Origin: Nonomuraea candida | Lineage (GTDB): Bacteria > Actinomycetota > Actinomycetes > Streptosporangiales > Streptosporangiaceae | Direction of reading: 5' to 3' | DNA: 64,000 nt | Assembly: GCF_000725485.1 (NCBI RefSeq) | Contig: NZ_JOAG01000041.1 | Coordinates: 1-64,000, forward strand | Shown here: positions 9,329-18,375 of the stretch, piece by piece | Numbering within the stretch: position 1 is the first letter of the stretch | Layout: each line of letters opens with the position of its first letter | Notes under the pieces: generated by a model | What the model was told of the DNA's origin: nothing | Database searches by the model: none | Seen by the model: the letters and a program-made list of their open reading frames with translations, nothing else | Position numbers and translations under genes: made by a program

Positions 9329-10490
9329 CCCACCCCTCCAGCTCCTCGAACGCGCTCCTGAAGACCGGCAGGAGGGGCGTGAGCCGGCCGGGGTGGGCGT
9401 CCACCAGGCTGTCCAGGTGGGTGCCGCCCGCCACCCGGTGGTAGCGGAAGGGGCGGTGCGGGCCGACCATCGCGGCGTAGACGTCGGAGGAGCGCGAGAT
9501 CGGCAGCAGCGCGTCCAGCGTGCCGTGCACGGTGATCAGCGGCTTGGTGATCCGGCCGGTCAGCGCGATCTTCGCCACGGCCGCGTACGGCCGGCGCGCG
9601 TCGTAGTCGTAGTCGGCCGGCGCGCCCGCGTACGACGGGTCCAGCTCCTTCTGGTAGAGCTGCTGGGTCAGCTCCCAGTAGTACTGCCGGTGGAAGGGCC
9701 ACAGGAACTCCGACCCCGCCGCGAACCCGGCCGCCCGCACCCCCTCCTCGTCCGGGTACGCCTTCAGCGCCTCCGGCAGGAAGTCCAGCAGGTTGTCGCC
9801 CTTGACCCGCCAGAGCGTGCCCTCCCAGTCCACGCCGCCGTCGTAGAGCCATCCCCGGTTCTCCAGCTGCCACCTGACCAGGTAGCCGCCGTTGGAGATG
9901 CCCGCGGCGAACGTGCGGGCCGGCGGCTTGCCGTACCGCTGCCGGACCACGGCCCGGGCGGCCACGGTGAGCTGGGTGAGGCGGTGGTTCCACTCGGCGA
10001 CGGCGTCGCCGGGGCGCCGGCCGTCCAGGTGGAAGTCCACGCCGACGTTGCCCTTGTCGGTGGCGGCGAACGCGTACCCCTTGGCCAGGACCCAGTCGGA
10101 GATCGTGTAGTCGTTGGCGTACTGCTCCCTGTTGCCGGGGGTGCCGCTGACGACCAGGCCGCCGTTCCACCGGGCGGGCAGCCTGATCACGAACTGGGAG
10201 TCGTGGTTCCAGCCGTGCGTGGCGTTGCCCGTGGAGGTGTCGGGGAAGTAGCCGTCGATCTGCAGGCCGGGCACGCCGGTGGGGTTGACGGTGGCGGAGG
10301 CGTGCAGCCCGGCCCAGTCGGCCGGGTCGGTGTGGCCCGTCGTCGCGGTGCCGGCCGTGGTCAGGTCGTCCAGCGCGGCGACCTCGGCGTGCTCGGCGCC
10401 CGGCACCGTGAGCGCCGGCGGGCCGGCCGGGGGCGTCCCCGGCGGGACGGGGGTGAGCAGGCTCGCCACGAGCGTGAGCGCGACCAGCAT
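9318..10490 (-). CDS. Secreted alpha/beta hydrolase, 3-hydroxybutyrate oligomer hydrolase/tannase-like
   Basis: This 390-residue protein has a short N-terminal signal peptide (MLVALTLVASLLTP) and an alpha/beta hydrolase fold. The nucleophile is Ser199 in GISNGG, the acid Asp326 in VHGTLDALLP and the base His358 in AGGTHLDSL. The layout fits esterases of the tannase / 3-hydroxybutyrate-oligomer hydrolase group. Its ATG directly abuts the stop of the preceding hydrolase gene (no gap), making it the last gene of a five-gene operon that also encodes a 3-hydroxybutyrate dehydrogenase-like enzyme. It would release monomers outside the cell for the MHS transporter. The substrate is inferred from context. 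Confidence 0.7.
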   Translation of the reverse strand: MLVALTLVASLLTPVPPGTPPAGPPALTVPGAEHAEVAALDDLTTAGTATTGHTDPADWAGLHASATVNPTGVPGLQIDGYFPDTSTGNATHGWNHDSQFVIRLPARWNGGLVVSGTPGNREQYANDYTISDWVLAKGYAFAATDKGNVGVDFHLDGRRPGDAVAEWNHRLTQLTVAARAVVRQRYGKPPARTFAAGISNGGYLVRWQLENRGWLYDGGVDWEGTLWRVKGDNLLDFLPEALKAYPDEEGVRAAGFAAGSEFLWPFHRQYYWELTQQLYQKELDPSYAGAPADYDYDARRPYAAVAKIALTGRITKPLITVHGTLDALLPISRSSDVYAAMVGPHRPFRYHRVAGGTHLDSLVDAHPGRLTPLLPVFRSAFEELEGWVSR

Positions 10491-11489
10491 CTACGCCTCC
10501 CTCAGGTGCTCGGTCAGCAGCCGCAGGAACGCGGCCGGGTGCTCCAGGTGCGGGCTGTGGCCGCAGTCCTCCAGCACGGCCTCGCGGTAGCGGCCGTACC
10601 GCTCCAGCACCGCCCTGGTCTGGCTCACCATGGGCTGGGCCGGGGTGCCCGGGGAGCCGGGCACGACGCCCAGCGCGCCGAGGTGGGCCAGGTCGAACAG
10701 GGACGCGTCCGAGACGATCACGTCGTCGGCGCCCCTGATCCACAGCACGGGCGGCCTGGGGCCGAGCTCGTGGAGGTCGTCGAGGCGGAAGTACGTCGGG
10801 GCCAGGGCGTTCAGCACGCCGGTCCTGCCCGGGGCCACGCCCGGCCACGCGCCGGAGGTGACGGCCGCGCCGGGGTAGTGGGCCTCGCCCACGCGGGTGG
10901 TGAGCATCGCGCGTACGTAGAAGTCCTCGTCGGGCACCGGGTGCTTGACGTAGGAGGAGCGGAAGACGCTGCGCGGGGAGGTGGGGGAGTCGTCGGACAG
11001 GTCGCCCGCCGCGAGCCGGGCCACGAAGTCGGGATTGGCCGCTGCGGCGCCGGAGCCGGTGCCGTCGGGGTGCGTGAGCCGCCCGTCCGGGCCCTGTGTG
11101 CCACCGTAGCCGTACGGGGAGACCGGGTTGACCAGGGTGACGCTGCGGACGACTCCCGGACGGTCACGCAGCGCCTGGAGGACGACGCCGCCGCCCATGC
11201 TCCAGCCGACCAGGTGCACCCCGTCCAGGCCCAGCGCGGCGACCAGTTCGAGGAGGTCGTCGGAGTAGTCCCGCAGGCCGCGCGTGGCGTCCACGGGCGC
11301 CGGGTCGGTCCCGCCGAACCCGCGCAGGTCGGGCGCCAGCGGCCGGTACCCCTCCGGCAGCGCGGCCATGGTGTCGCGCCAGAAGGCGGCGGAGGAGACG
11401 TTCCCGTGCACGAACAGCACGGGCTCGCCGGTGGTCCTGCCCTCGACGGTCAGGACGTGCTGGGTGAGCCGCGGCGTGGTGACCTTCAT
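10491..11489 (-). CDS. Alpha/beta hydrolase
   Basis: A 332-residue cytoplasmic hydrolase with an oxyanion motif VLFVHGN at 24-30, the nucleophile elbow GWSMGG (Ser97), the acid region WIRGADDVIVSD and the late His in LEDCGHSPHLEHP. The start overlaps the transporter stop in an ATGA junction, and its own stop abuts the next gene, so it is translated as part of the operon. It probably hydrolyses an ester or lactone taken up by the transporter, for example a hydroxybutyrate dimer. The sequence alone does not show the substrate. Confidence 0.82.
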   Translation of the reverse strand: MKVTTPRLTQHVLTVEGRTTGEPVLFVHGNVSSAAFWRDTMAALPEGYRPLAPDLRGFGGTDPAPVDATRGLRDYSDDLLELVAALGLDGVHLVGWSMGGGVVLQALRDRPGVVRSVTLVNPVSPYGYGGTQGPDGRLTHPDGTGSGAAAANPDFVARLAAGDLSDDSPTSPRSVFRSSYVKHPVPDEDFYVRAMLTTRVGEAHYPGAAVTSGAWPGVAPGRTGVLNALAPTYFRLDDLHELGPRPPVLWIRGADDVIVSDASLFDLAHLGALGVVPGSPGTPAQPMVSQTRAVLERYGRYREAVLEDCGHSPHLEHPAAFLRLLTEHLREA

Positions 11490-12760
11490 CGCGCGTACGT
11501 CCTCTCGGCCAGGTCGCGGCCCTGGGTCTCCCGGGCGGCGTAGACCGCGGCCAGGGTGAGCAGCGCCGCCAGGCCGAGATAGACCGAGATGGGCAGGCTG
11601 CTGCCGAACCGCTGGAGCAGGGCGACCGCGATGATCGGGGCCAGCGCGCCGGCCACGATCGCCGAGAGCTGCGCGCCGATGGAGACGCCGGTGTAGCGGG
11701 TCCTGGTGCCGAACAGCTCGGAGAAGAAGGCCGCCTGGGGCCCGTACATCATGCCGTGGAAGAGCAGGCCGACCGTGACGGCGCCGGTGATCGCCAGGAA
11801 GTTCCCGGTGTCCACCAGCGGGAAGAACGCGAAGATCCACACCCCGACGCCGGCCGCGCCGGCCAGGTAGATCGGGCGGCGGCCGAAGCGGTCGGACAGC
11901 GCGCCCCACACCGGGATCGTCGCGAAGTGGACGGCGGAGGAGATCAGCACCGCGTTCAGCACGGTGGAGTTGGCGATGCCGTTCTGCTTGGCGTAGGTGA
12001 TGACGAAGACGGTCAGCAGGTAGAACGAGATGTTCTCGGCCAGGCGGGCGCCGATCGCGATGACCACGTCCTTGGAGTGGTGGCGCAGCACGCCCACGAT
12101 CGGGGCCCGCTTCTCCGGCGGCGCCTGCCGGAAGACCGGCGACTCGCTGATCGTCAGCCGGATCCAGAGCCCGACCAGCACCAGCGCCCCCGACAGCAGG
12201 AACGGCACCCGCCAGCCCCACGACAGGAACGCCTCGTCCGACTGCCAGGCGGCCAGCGCCGCCAGCACGCCGGTGGCCAGCAGGTTCCCGCCGGGCGCGC
12301 CGGCCTGCGGCCAGGAGGCCCAGAAGCCGCGCCGCGCCGTGTCGCCGTGCTCGGAGACGATCAGCACCGCGCCGCCCCACTCGCCGCCCAGCGCGAAGCC
12401 CTGCACCAGCCGCAGCGCCGTCAGCACCAGCGCCGCGGCCGGCCCCAGCGTCTCGTACGTCGGCAGGCAGCCGATCAGGAACGTCGCCGTGCCCATCATC
12501 AGCAGGCTGACGACCAGCAGCGTCTTGCGGCCGATCCGGTCGCCGAAATGGCCGAAGACCAGGCCGCCGAGGGGGCGGGCGACGAATCCGACGGCGTAGG
12601 TGAGGAACGACAGCAGCGTGCCGGTCAGCGGGTCGGACTCGGGGAAGAAGAGCTTGTTGAACACGAGGGCGGCTGCCGAGCCGTACAGGAAGAAGTCGTA
12701 CCACTCGATGGTGGTGCCGATCAGGCTCGCGGCGACGATCTTCTTGATGGAAGTGGCCAT
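11486..12760 (-). CDS. MHS-family MFS transporter (metabolite:H+ symporter)
   Basis: A 424-residue permease with about 12 membrane segments. The opening SLIGTTIEWYDFFLYG and the loop GHFGDRIGRKTLL are typical of the MHS subfamily (ShiA, ProP, KgtP, PcaT), which brings in carboxylates and similar metabolites with protons. The ATG at 12760 is the preferred start. It lies 31 bases after the PucR-type regulator gene and overlaps the downstream hydrolase by four bases. In this operon 3-hydroxybutyrate or a related hydroxy acid is the likely cargo. Confidence 0.88.
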   Translation of the reverse strand: MATSIKKIVAASLIGTTIEWYDFFLYGSAAALVFNKLFFPESDPLTGTLLSFLTYAVGFVARPLGGLVFGHFGDRIGRKTLLVVSLLMMGTATFLIGCLPTYETLGPAAALVLTALRLVQGFALGGEWGGAVLIVSEHGDTARRGFWASWPQAGAPGGNLLATGVLAALAAWQSDEAFLSWGWRVPFLLSGALVLVGLWIRLTISESPVFRQAPPEKRAPIVGVLRHHSKDVVIAIGARLAENISFYLLTVFVITYAKQNGIANSTVLNAVLISSAVHFATIPVWGALSDRFGRRPIYLAGAAGVGVWIFAFFPLVDTGNFLAITGAVTVGLLFHGMMYGPQAAFFSELFGTRTRYTGVSIGAQLSAIVAGALAPIIAVALLQRFGSSLPISVYLGLAALLTLAAVYAARETQGRDLAERTYAR

Positions 12761-12791
12761 GCCGGTCACCGTAGGGTGTGACCGGGGTCAC

Positions 12792-14756
12792 TCATATGGC
12801 GTCGGGGCCCACAGTGTGTGGTGGATATGTGTGGCCGAGCTGGTGCAGGCGCAGCGCGAGCTGGATCTCCAGCGCCCGCTCCGGCTCCAGCCAGCCCTCG
12901 CCCAGCAGCTTGCCGATCCGGTCGAGGCGCTGGGTGACGGTGTTGACGTGGATGTGCATGGCCTCGGCCGTGCGCGAGGGGGAGCCGCCGGTGGCGAAGT
13001 AGGCCGCCAGCGTGCCGGTCAGCGCGGTGCCCCTGCGGGCGTCGTACTCGATCACCGCGCCGAGCGTCCTGCCGACGAAGCCGCGCACGTCGCGGCCGTC
13101 GCCGACGAGCAACCCCACGAAGCCCAGCTCCGCCGCGCTCGCCCCGTCGCCGGCCCGGCCGAGCGCGAGCAGCGCCTCGGCGCAGCGCAGCGCCTCCTGG
13201 TAGGCGGCGGCCACGTCCCGCGTCTCGCGGGGCGGCCCGTGCGACTCGCCGTCCTGCGGCGCCCCGGAGGGCTCGCCGGCCCGCGTCCGCCGCGGCGGAC
13301 CCGAGGGCTCGCCGGCCGGCAGGCCCACGCAGGCCGCGCCCGCCGTGGCGGGGCTCTGCAACGACGCCGTCAGCTCGCGGGCCACCCGGCGCGCCAGGCC
13401 GCCCGCGTCCGCGCCGGGCAGCAGCAGCACCACCTCGTCGCCGCGCCCGGCCGCCAGCCCGTGCCGCACCGTGGCCTGCGAGGAGGCCCAGAACGCGGCC
13501 CGCTCGCGCTGCCCGGCGTGCTTGGCCACGACCACCACGTGCGGCGCGCCCAGGTCCATGCCCAGCCGCCTGGCCCGGTCGGCCAGCCCCGGCGAGCCCG
13601 GCCGCGAGATCAGGTCGTCGAGCAGCTCGCCCCTGACCCGCCCCTCGGCCTCGGCCACGCTCCTGCGGAACAGCAGCAGCAGCGCGCACACCAGCGCCGC
13701 CCGCTCCAGGATGCGCTCGTCGGCGTCGTCGCTGCGCAGGATGAGCGTGCACAGCGGCTCCCCGCCCACGTCCACCGAGGCGATCAGCAGATCGCCCCTG
13801 CGCACGGTGCGCCCCAGCGCCCTGGACGCCTGCGCTGCCTCGAAGACCCCCGCGTCCAGCTCGCCCACGTCGCCGCTGATGGCCCGGCCCAGGTCGTCCA
13901 GCACGGCCAGCGACCCGCCCAGCACGTCGGTCACCACGGCCGCCACGTCCTCGATCCCGCCGCCGCGCAGCACCAGCGAGGTCATCCGGTCGTGCGCCAT
14001 GGCGGCCCGCTCGACGGCCTCGCCGTGCGCCCTGGCGGTCCGGTGGGCCTGGGAGAGCTCCTCCAGCGCGTTCCTGGTCTCCTGCAGCAGCCTGGCGTTG
14101 TCGATCGCGACGGCGGCGTGCGCGGCCAGGCTGGCCAGCAGCGACACCTCCTCCTGGTGGAACGGCCGCGCGCTGCGGTTGGCCGCCATCAGCACGCCGA
14201 TCACCCGCTGCCCCAGCCGCAGCGGCACGCCCAGGATGGCGACCAGGCCCTCCTCCTTGACGGCCGCGTCGATGTGCTCCTTGTGCCGGAAGCGGGCGTC
14301 GGCGAAGTAGTCGGCCGTCGCGTACGGCACCGCCGTCTGCGCCACCAGCCCGCCCAGCCCCGCCCCCATGGCCAGCCGCAGCGCCCGGAACTTCGCCGAG
14401 ATCGACCCGTCGGTGACCCGCATGTAGGTGTCGCCCCGCTCGGGGTCGTGCAACGTCATGTACGCCACGTCGGTGGCCAGGAGCTGCCTGGCCCGGTGCA
14501 CGATCGCCTCCAGCACGGCGTCGAGGTCGCGCAGCGCCGCCAGGTCGCCGGCCGTGTCGTAGAGGGCCGACAGCTCCGCCTCGCGCCTGGCCCGCCGCTT
14601 GAGCAGGTCGCGCACCTTGAGCGCCTCGACCTTGGCGCGCTCCAGCTCCTCGATCGTGGCCGCGTCCGCGCCGGCGGCCCTGGCCTGGATGATCGGGCCC
14701 TCGAACTCGACCGCCGACGCCTCCCTGGCCAGCAGCTCCAGGAACCGGGTGCTCAC
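12792..14756 (-). CDS. GAF domain PucR/CdaR-type transcriptional regulator
   Basis: A 654-residue regulator. A GAF domain occupies about 60-240 (DLDAVLEAIVHRARQLL through HAAVAIDNARLL), followed by a coiled stretch, a central ligand/GGDEF-like region (about 270-560) and a C-terminal PucR helix-turn-helix (GTLAAYFATGGSPSRTAEAM, HIHVNTVTQRLDRI). A disordered insert rich in Gly/Pro/Arg (about 490-530) interrupts the central part. The GTG at 14756 overlaps the dehydrogenase stop by one base (TAGTG). This family senses small metabolites and usually activates the operon it sits in, here the putative hydroxybutyrate operon. Confidence 0.85.
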   Translation of the reverse strand: MSTRFLELLAREASAVEFEGPIIQARAAGADAATIEELERAKVEALKVRDLLKRRARREAELSALYDTAGDLAALRDLDAVLEAIVHRARQLLATDVAYMTLHDPERGDTYMRVTDGSISAKFRALRLAMGAGLGGLVAQTAVPYATADYFADARFRHKEHIDAAVKEEGLVAILGVPLRLGQRVIGVLMAANRSARPFHQEEVSLLASLAAHAAVAIDNARLLQETRNALEELSQAHRTARAHGEAVERAAMAHDRMTSLVLRGGGIEDVAAVVTDVLGGSLAVLDDLGRAISGDVGELDAGVFEAAQASRALGRTVRRGDLLIASVDVGGEPLCTLILRSDDADERILERAALVCALLLLFRRSVAEAEGRVRGELLDDLISRPGSPGLADRARRLGMDLGAPHVVVVAKHAGQRERAAFWASSQATVRHGLAAGRGDEVVLLLPGADAGGLARRVARELTASLQSPATAGAACVGLPAGEPSGPPRRTRAGEPSGAPQDGESHGPPRETRDVAAAYQEALRCAEALLALGRAGDGASAAELGFVGLLVGDGRDVRGFVGRTLGAVIEYDARRGTALTGTLAAYFATGGSPSRTAEAMHIHVNTVTQRLDRIGKLLGEGWLEPERALEIQLALRLHQLGHTYPPHTVGPDAI

Positions 14757-15508
14757 TACCTGGCCGTCCAGCCGCCGTCCACCGGCAGCGACACGCCGGT
14801 CACGAACGCCCCGGCGGGCCCGCACAGGTAGGCGACCAGCTCGGCCACCTCCTCCGGCTCGATCAGCCGCTTGATCGCGGCCGGGGCGAGCATGATGTCC
14901 GTGACGACCTCCTCCGGCGCGATGCCGTGCACCCTGGCCTGGTCGGCGATCTGCGCCTCGACCAGCCCCGTCCGCACGTACGCCGGGCAGACGCAGGTCG
15001 AGGTCACCCCGTGGGGCGCCCCTTCGAGCGCCACCACCTTGGAGAACCCCTCCAGCGCGTGCTTGGCCGTCGTGTACGCCGACTTGTACGGCGAGGCCCG
15101 CAACCCGTGCACCGACGAGATGTTCACGAACCGGCCCCAGCCCCGGGCGTACATGCCGGGCAGCACCCGGCGCGCGATCAGGAACGGCGCCTCCACCATC
15201 ACCCTGAGCATCGCCGAGAACGTCTCCGGCGGGAACTCCTCGATCGGCGCCACGTGCTGGAACCCGGCGTTGTTCACCACGATGTCCACGGGCTCGTCGG
15301 GCAGCGCCGCGGCGAAGCCGGGATCGCCCAGATCGGCCACCACGGCCGTGCCGCCCACCTCGGCGGCCACCTTTTCGGCGGCCTCGGCCCGCAGGTCGAC
15401 GACCAGCACCCTGGCCCCCGCCGCGGCAAGCCGCCGGGCGCAGGCCGCCCCGATGCCGCCGCCCGCCCCCGTCACCAGCGCGGTCCGCCCCGTCAGCTCC
15501 TTCGCCAT
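14756..15508 (-). CDS. Short-chain dehydrogenase, probable 3-hydroxybutyrate dehydrogenase
   Basis: A 250-residue classical SDR: cofactor motif TGAGGGIG at 13-20, NNAG at 79-82, and catalytic Ser132, Tyr145 and Lys149 (AYTTAK). The substrate-side motifs (NNAGFQHVAPIEEFP, WGRFVNISSVHGL, CPAYVRTGLVEAQI) are those of D-3-hydroxybutyrate dehydrogenase, which oxidises 3-hydroxybutyrate to acetoacetate with NAD+. The start is ATG at 15508; an in-frame GTG at 15517 is possible. It is the first gene of the operon running down to 9318. Its promoter lies between this start and the divergent trp leader. Confidence 0.85.
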   Translation of the reverse strand: MAKELTGRTALVTGAGGGIGAACARRLAAAGARVLVVDLRAEAAEKVAAEVGGTAVVADLGDPGFAAALPDEPVDIVVNNAGFQHVAPIEEFPPETFSAMLRVMVEAPFLIARRVLPGMYARGWGRFVNISSVHGLRASPYKSAYTTAKHALEGFSKVVALEGAPHGVTSTCVCPAYVRTGLVEAQIADQARVHGIAPEEVVTDIMLAPAAIKRLIEPEEVAELVAYLCGPAGAFVTGVSLPVDGGWTAR

Positions 15509-15597
15509 ACCTGGCACCCTAGGCGGTCGCCGGGCCGCGACGCATGGGTGCGGGCGACATAGCTGAGCGGCTCCATATGTGGATCAAGGGCATCTGC

Positions 15598-15603
15598 TAA
15601 GGT
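15598..15603 (+). promoter_or_regulatory. Candidate -10 element of the trp leader transcript
   Basis: TAAGGT, a common actinomycete -10 variant, ends seven bases before the leader-peptide ATG at 15610. Transcription would therefore start at or next to the A of the ATG and give a leaderless leader peptide. The -35 region (around 15575-15580) is weak. Confidence 0.45.
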
Positions 15604-15609
15604 TGGCGC

Positions 15610-15648
15610 ATGATCGCGTACTCGCAGCAGTGGTGGCCCGCCTCCTAG
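15610..15648 (+). CDS. trpL: trp leader peptide (MIAYSQQWWPAS)
   Basis: Twelve codons, ATG to TAG, with two adjacent Trp codons at positions 8 and 9. This is the classic design of a ribosome-sensed tryptophan attenuator. The ORF precedes trpD by 99 bases, and two hairpins lie between or over its stop and the gene. Streptomyces trp leader peptides also carry tandem Trp codons near the end. When tryptophanyl-tRNA is scarce the ribosome should stall at the Trp pair and free the leader for the alternative fold. Too short to be found by ordinary gene callers. Confidence 0.75.
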   Translation: MIAYSQQWWPAS

Positions 15649-15695
15649 GCGGACCTCACAGCGCAGTGCGCACCGGCCGCCTCGACGAGGCGGCC
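15638..15695 (+). promoter_or_regulatory. Attenuator structure before trpD
   Basis: Hairpin 1 (15638-15652) has arms CCGCCT and AGGCGG and covers the leader stop codon. Hairpin 2 (15675-15695) has 10-bp arms GGCCGCCTCG and CGAGGCGGCC with one loop base and is the likely terminator. CCGCCTC at 15638-15644 can pair instead with GAGGCGG at 15687-15693, which would break hairpin 2. Both folds share the same strands, as required for attenuation. There is no U run after hairpin 2. Confidence 0.6.
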
Positions 15696-15747
15696 GTCAC
15701 CATTGCGGTGGGTGCCCCCCGTCGAGCGAAGACACGAAGGGGCACTC

Positions 15748-16854
15748 ATGACCACCACCTGGCCACGCATCCTCACGACGCTGCTCGACGGCCGGTCGCT
15801 GACCTCGCGCGAGGCGGCCTGGGCCATGGAGCAGATCGTGTCCGGGGCGGCGACCGACGCCCAGATCGCCGCGTTCGCGGTCGCGCTGCGCGCCAAGGGC
15901 GAGAGCGTGGCGGAGGTGTCGGGGCTGGCCGACGGGCTGCTGGCCAGGGCGGCCGCGATCCGCGTCTCCGGTGATCCGGTCGATCTGGTCGGCACCGGCG
16001 GCGACCGCGCCAACACCGTGAACATCTCCACCATGGCCGCCGTCGTGGCCGCCGCCGCGGGCGTGAAGGTCGTCAAGCACGGCGGCCGGGCGGCCTCCTC
16101 CGCGGCGGGCGCGGCCGACGTGCTCGAAGAGCTGGGCGTGGTCATCGACCTGCCGCCCGCCGCCGTCGTCGAGGTCGCCGACGAGGTCGGCATCACGTTC
16201 TGCTTCGCGCCCGCCTTCAACCCCGGGATGCGCCGCACCTCCGGGCCGCGCCGCGAGCTGGGCGTGCCCACCGTCTTCAACTTCCTGGGCCCGCTCACCA
16301 ACCCCGCCCTGCCCTCCGCGCAGGCCGTCGGGGTCTTCCACCCCTCCATGGCGCCCGTCATCGCGGGAGTGCTGGCCGAGCGCGGCTGCTCGGCGCTGGT
16401 GTTCCGGGGCGACGACGGGCTCGACGAGCTGACGACCTGCGGGCCCTCGACGGTCTGGGTCGTACGCAGGGGCGCCGTGACCCCGACCACGTTCGACCCC
16501 ATGGAACTGTCGATCCCCCGCGCCCGCCACGCCGACCTGCGCGGCGGCGACGCGCGGCACAACGCGGAGGTGGCGCGCGCGGTGCTCGGGGGCGAGCGCG
16601 GCCCGGTGCGCGACGTCGTCCTGCTGAACGCGGCCGCCGCCGTGGTGGCCGCCGACGGCACGCCGCCGGCGGGCGAGCTGACGCCGGCGCTGGCGGCGGC
16701 CCACAAGCGCGTCACGGACGCCGTGGACTCCGGCGCCGCGCTGTCCCTGCTCACCCGCTGGGCCCACGCCACCCACGCCCGCGCCGCCCGCGCCGCCCAC
16801 GCCGGCGCCACCCGCGCCCGCGCTCACGCCACCCGCGCCGACTCCCGTCCGTGA
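15748..16854 (+). CDS. trpD: Anthranilate phosphoribosyltransferase
   Basis: Transfers phosphoribosyl from PRPP to anthranilate, the second step of tryptophan synthesis. Family motifs: VGTGGD at 81-86, NIST at 92-95 (PRPP site), KHGGRAASS at 110-118 (anthranilate site) and DDGLDE. The ATG at 15748 follows GAAGGGG. The catalytic part ends near residue 338 (LLTRW). About 30 extra residues of Ala/His/Arg low complexity follow, and the tail is unlike the family norm. No other trp gene lies next to it, so this is a stand-alone trpD under its own attenuator. Confidence 0.95.
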   Translation: MTTTWPRILTTLLDGRSLTSREAAWAMEQIVSGAATDAQIAAFAVALRAKGESVAEVSGLADGLLARAAAIRVSGDPVDLVGTGGDRANTVNISTMAAVVAAAAGVKVVKHGGRAASSAAGAADVLEELGVVIDLPPAAVVEVADEVGITFCFAPAFNPGMRRTSGPRRELGVPTVFNFLGPLTNPALPSAQAVGVFHPSMAPVIAGVLAERGCSALVFRGDDGLDELTTCGPSTVWVVRRGAVTPTTFDPMELSIPRARHADLRGGDARHNAEVARAVLGGERGPVRDVVLLNAAAAVVAADGTPPAGELTPALAAAHKRVTDAVDSGAALSLLTRWAHATHARAARAAHAGATRARAHATRADSRP

Positions 16855-16856
16855 CC

Positions 16857-16907
16857 GCGCTCCGGCCGAGCCCGCGCTCCGGCCGAGCCCGCGCTCCGGC
16901 CGAGCCC
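16857..16907. repeat. 17-bp tandem repeat, three copies
   Basis: Three perfect head-to-tail copies of gcgctccggccgagccc, starting two bases after the trpD stop. The stretch 16908-16989 continues as low-complexity GC-rich sequence up to the convergent fumC end. Confidence 0.9.
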
Positions 16908-16989
16908 AGGCCTGCCGCGCCGGCCCGTCGCCCGCCCGCCCGAGATCGCGCCCCGGCCGCGCCCGGCCCGGCCGGGCGGCGGGCAGGGC

Positions 16990-18375
16990 TCAGGGGCGGG
17001 TCATCGACAGGACGTCGAGCGCGGCGTCGAGCTGCTCCTCGGTCAGCGTGCCGTCGGCCACGTGGCCGCGCTCGATGACGACCTCCCTGATCGTCTTGCG
17101 CTCCGCCAGGGCCTGCTTGGCGATCTTCGCCGCCTCCTCGTAACCGACGTACTTGTTCAGCGGGGTGACGATCGACGGGGACGACTCGGCGTACTCGCGC
17201 AGGCGCTCCACGTTCGCCGTGATGCCGGAGACGCAGCGGTCGGCGAGCAGGCGGGAGATGTTCGCCAGCAGCCTGATCGACTCCAGGATGTTGCGCGCGA
17301 TGACGGGCAGCTGCACGTTCAGCTCGAAGTTGCCGGACGCGCCGGCGAACGTGATCGCCGCGTCGTTGCCGATGACCTGGGCCGCGACCATGGCCGTGGC
17401 CTCGGGGATCACCGGGTTGACCTTGCCGGGCATGATCGAGGAGCCGGGCTGCAGGTCGGGCAGGTTGATCTCGCCGAGCCCGGCGCGCGGCCCCGAGCCC
17501 ATCCAGCGGAGATCGTTGGCGATCTTGGTGAGCGACACGGCCACCACCTTGAGCTGCCCGGACAGCTCGACGATGGAGTCCTGCGCGCTCTGGGCCTCGA
17601 AGTGGTCCAGGGCCTCCTGGAACGGAATGCCGGTCGCCTCGCGCAGCTTCCGGATGGCCTCGCCCGCGAAGCCCTGCGGGGTGTTGATGCCCGTGCCCAC
17701 GGCGGTGCCGCCCAGCGGCAGCTCCAGGACGTGCTCAAGAGCCCTCGTGACGCGTACGACGGCGTGCTCGATCTGGCTGGCGTAACCGCCGAACTCCTGC
17801 CCCAGCGTCACCGGCGTCGCGTCCATCAGGTGGGTGCGCCCCGACTTCACCACGCCGTCGAACTCGATCGCCTTCTCCCGCAGCACCGCCCCCAGGTGTT
17901 CCAGCGAGGGCAGCAGGTGGTAGGTCACCTCGGTGGCCGCCGCCACGTGGATCGAGGTCGGGAAGACGTCGTTGGACGACTGCGAGGCGTTGACGTGGTC
18001 GTTGGCGTGCACGGGCCGGCCCAGCCGCTCCTCGGCCAGCGTCGCGATCACCTCGTTGGCGTTCATGTTGGACGAGGTGCCCGAGCCGGTCTGGAAGACG
18101 TCGATCGGGAAATGGACGTCGTGCTCGTTCTCCGCCACGTCCGCGGCGGCCTGCGCGATCGCCTCCGCCAGGTCCTTGTCGATCACGCCCAGCTCGCCGT
18201 TGACCTCCGCGGCCACGGCCTTGATCAGGCCGAGTGCGGCGATGTGGGACGGCTCCAGAGGCCGCCCCGAAACCGGGAAGTTCTCCACCGCCCGCTGGGT
18301 CTGGGCGCGCCACTTGGCGCCTGCGGGGACGCGTACCTCACCCATCGAGTCATGTTCGATCCGGAACTCGCTCAT
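16990..18375 (-). CDS. fumC: Class II fumarate hydratase
   Basis: Interconverts fumarate and malate in the TCA cycle; oxygen-stable and iron-free. The 461-residue length is normal. Family landmarks: [15 protein letters not shown], the [15 protein letters not shown] region, the [17 protein letters not shown] region with the active-site His, and the signature [11 protein letters not shown]. The start is the ATG at 18375 ([17 protein letters not shown]). A second, unrelated fumarase is encoded 4.5 kb away at 22926-24578. The 217 bases upstream, to 18592, show no gene. Confidence 0.97.
   Translation of the reverse strand: MSEFRIEHDSMGEVRVPAGAKWRAQTQRAVENFPVSGRPLEPSHIAALGLIKAVAAEVNGELGVIDKDLAEAIAQAAADVAENEHDVHFPIDVFQTGSGTSSNMNANEVIATLAEERLGRPVHANDHVNASQSSNDVFPTSIHVAAATEVTYHLLPSLEHLGAVLREKAIEFDGVVKSGRTHLMDATPVTLGQEFGGYASQIEHAVVRVTRALEHVLELPLGGTAVGTGINTPQGFAGEAIRKLREATGIPFQEALDHFEAQSAQDSIVELSGQLKVVAVSLTKIANDLRWMGSGPRAGLGEINLPDLQPGSSIMPGKVNPVIPEATAMVAAQVIGNDAAITFAGASGNFELNVQLPVIARNILESIRLLANISRLLADRCVSGITANVERLREYAESSPSIVTPLNKYVGYEEAAKIAKQALAERKTIREVVIERGHVADGTLTEEQLDAALDVLSMTRP

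Noticed and set aside
16851..17078. Frame of 75 codons after trpD
   Set aside because: It is formed by the 17-bp repeat and runs into the end of the convergent fumC gene.
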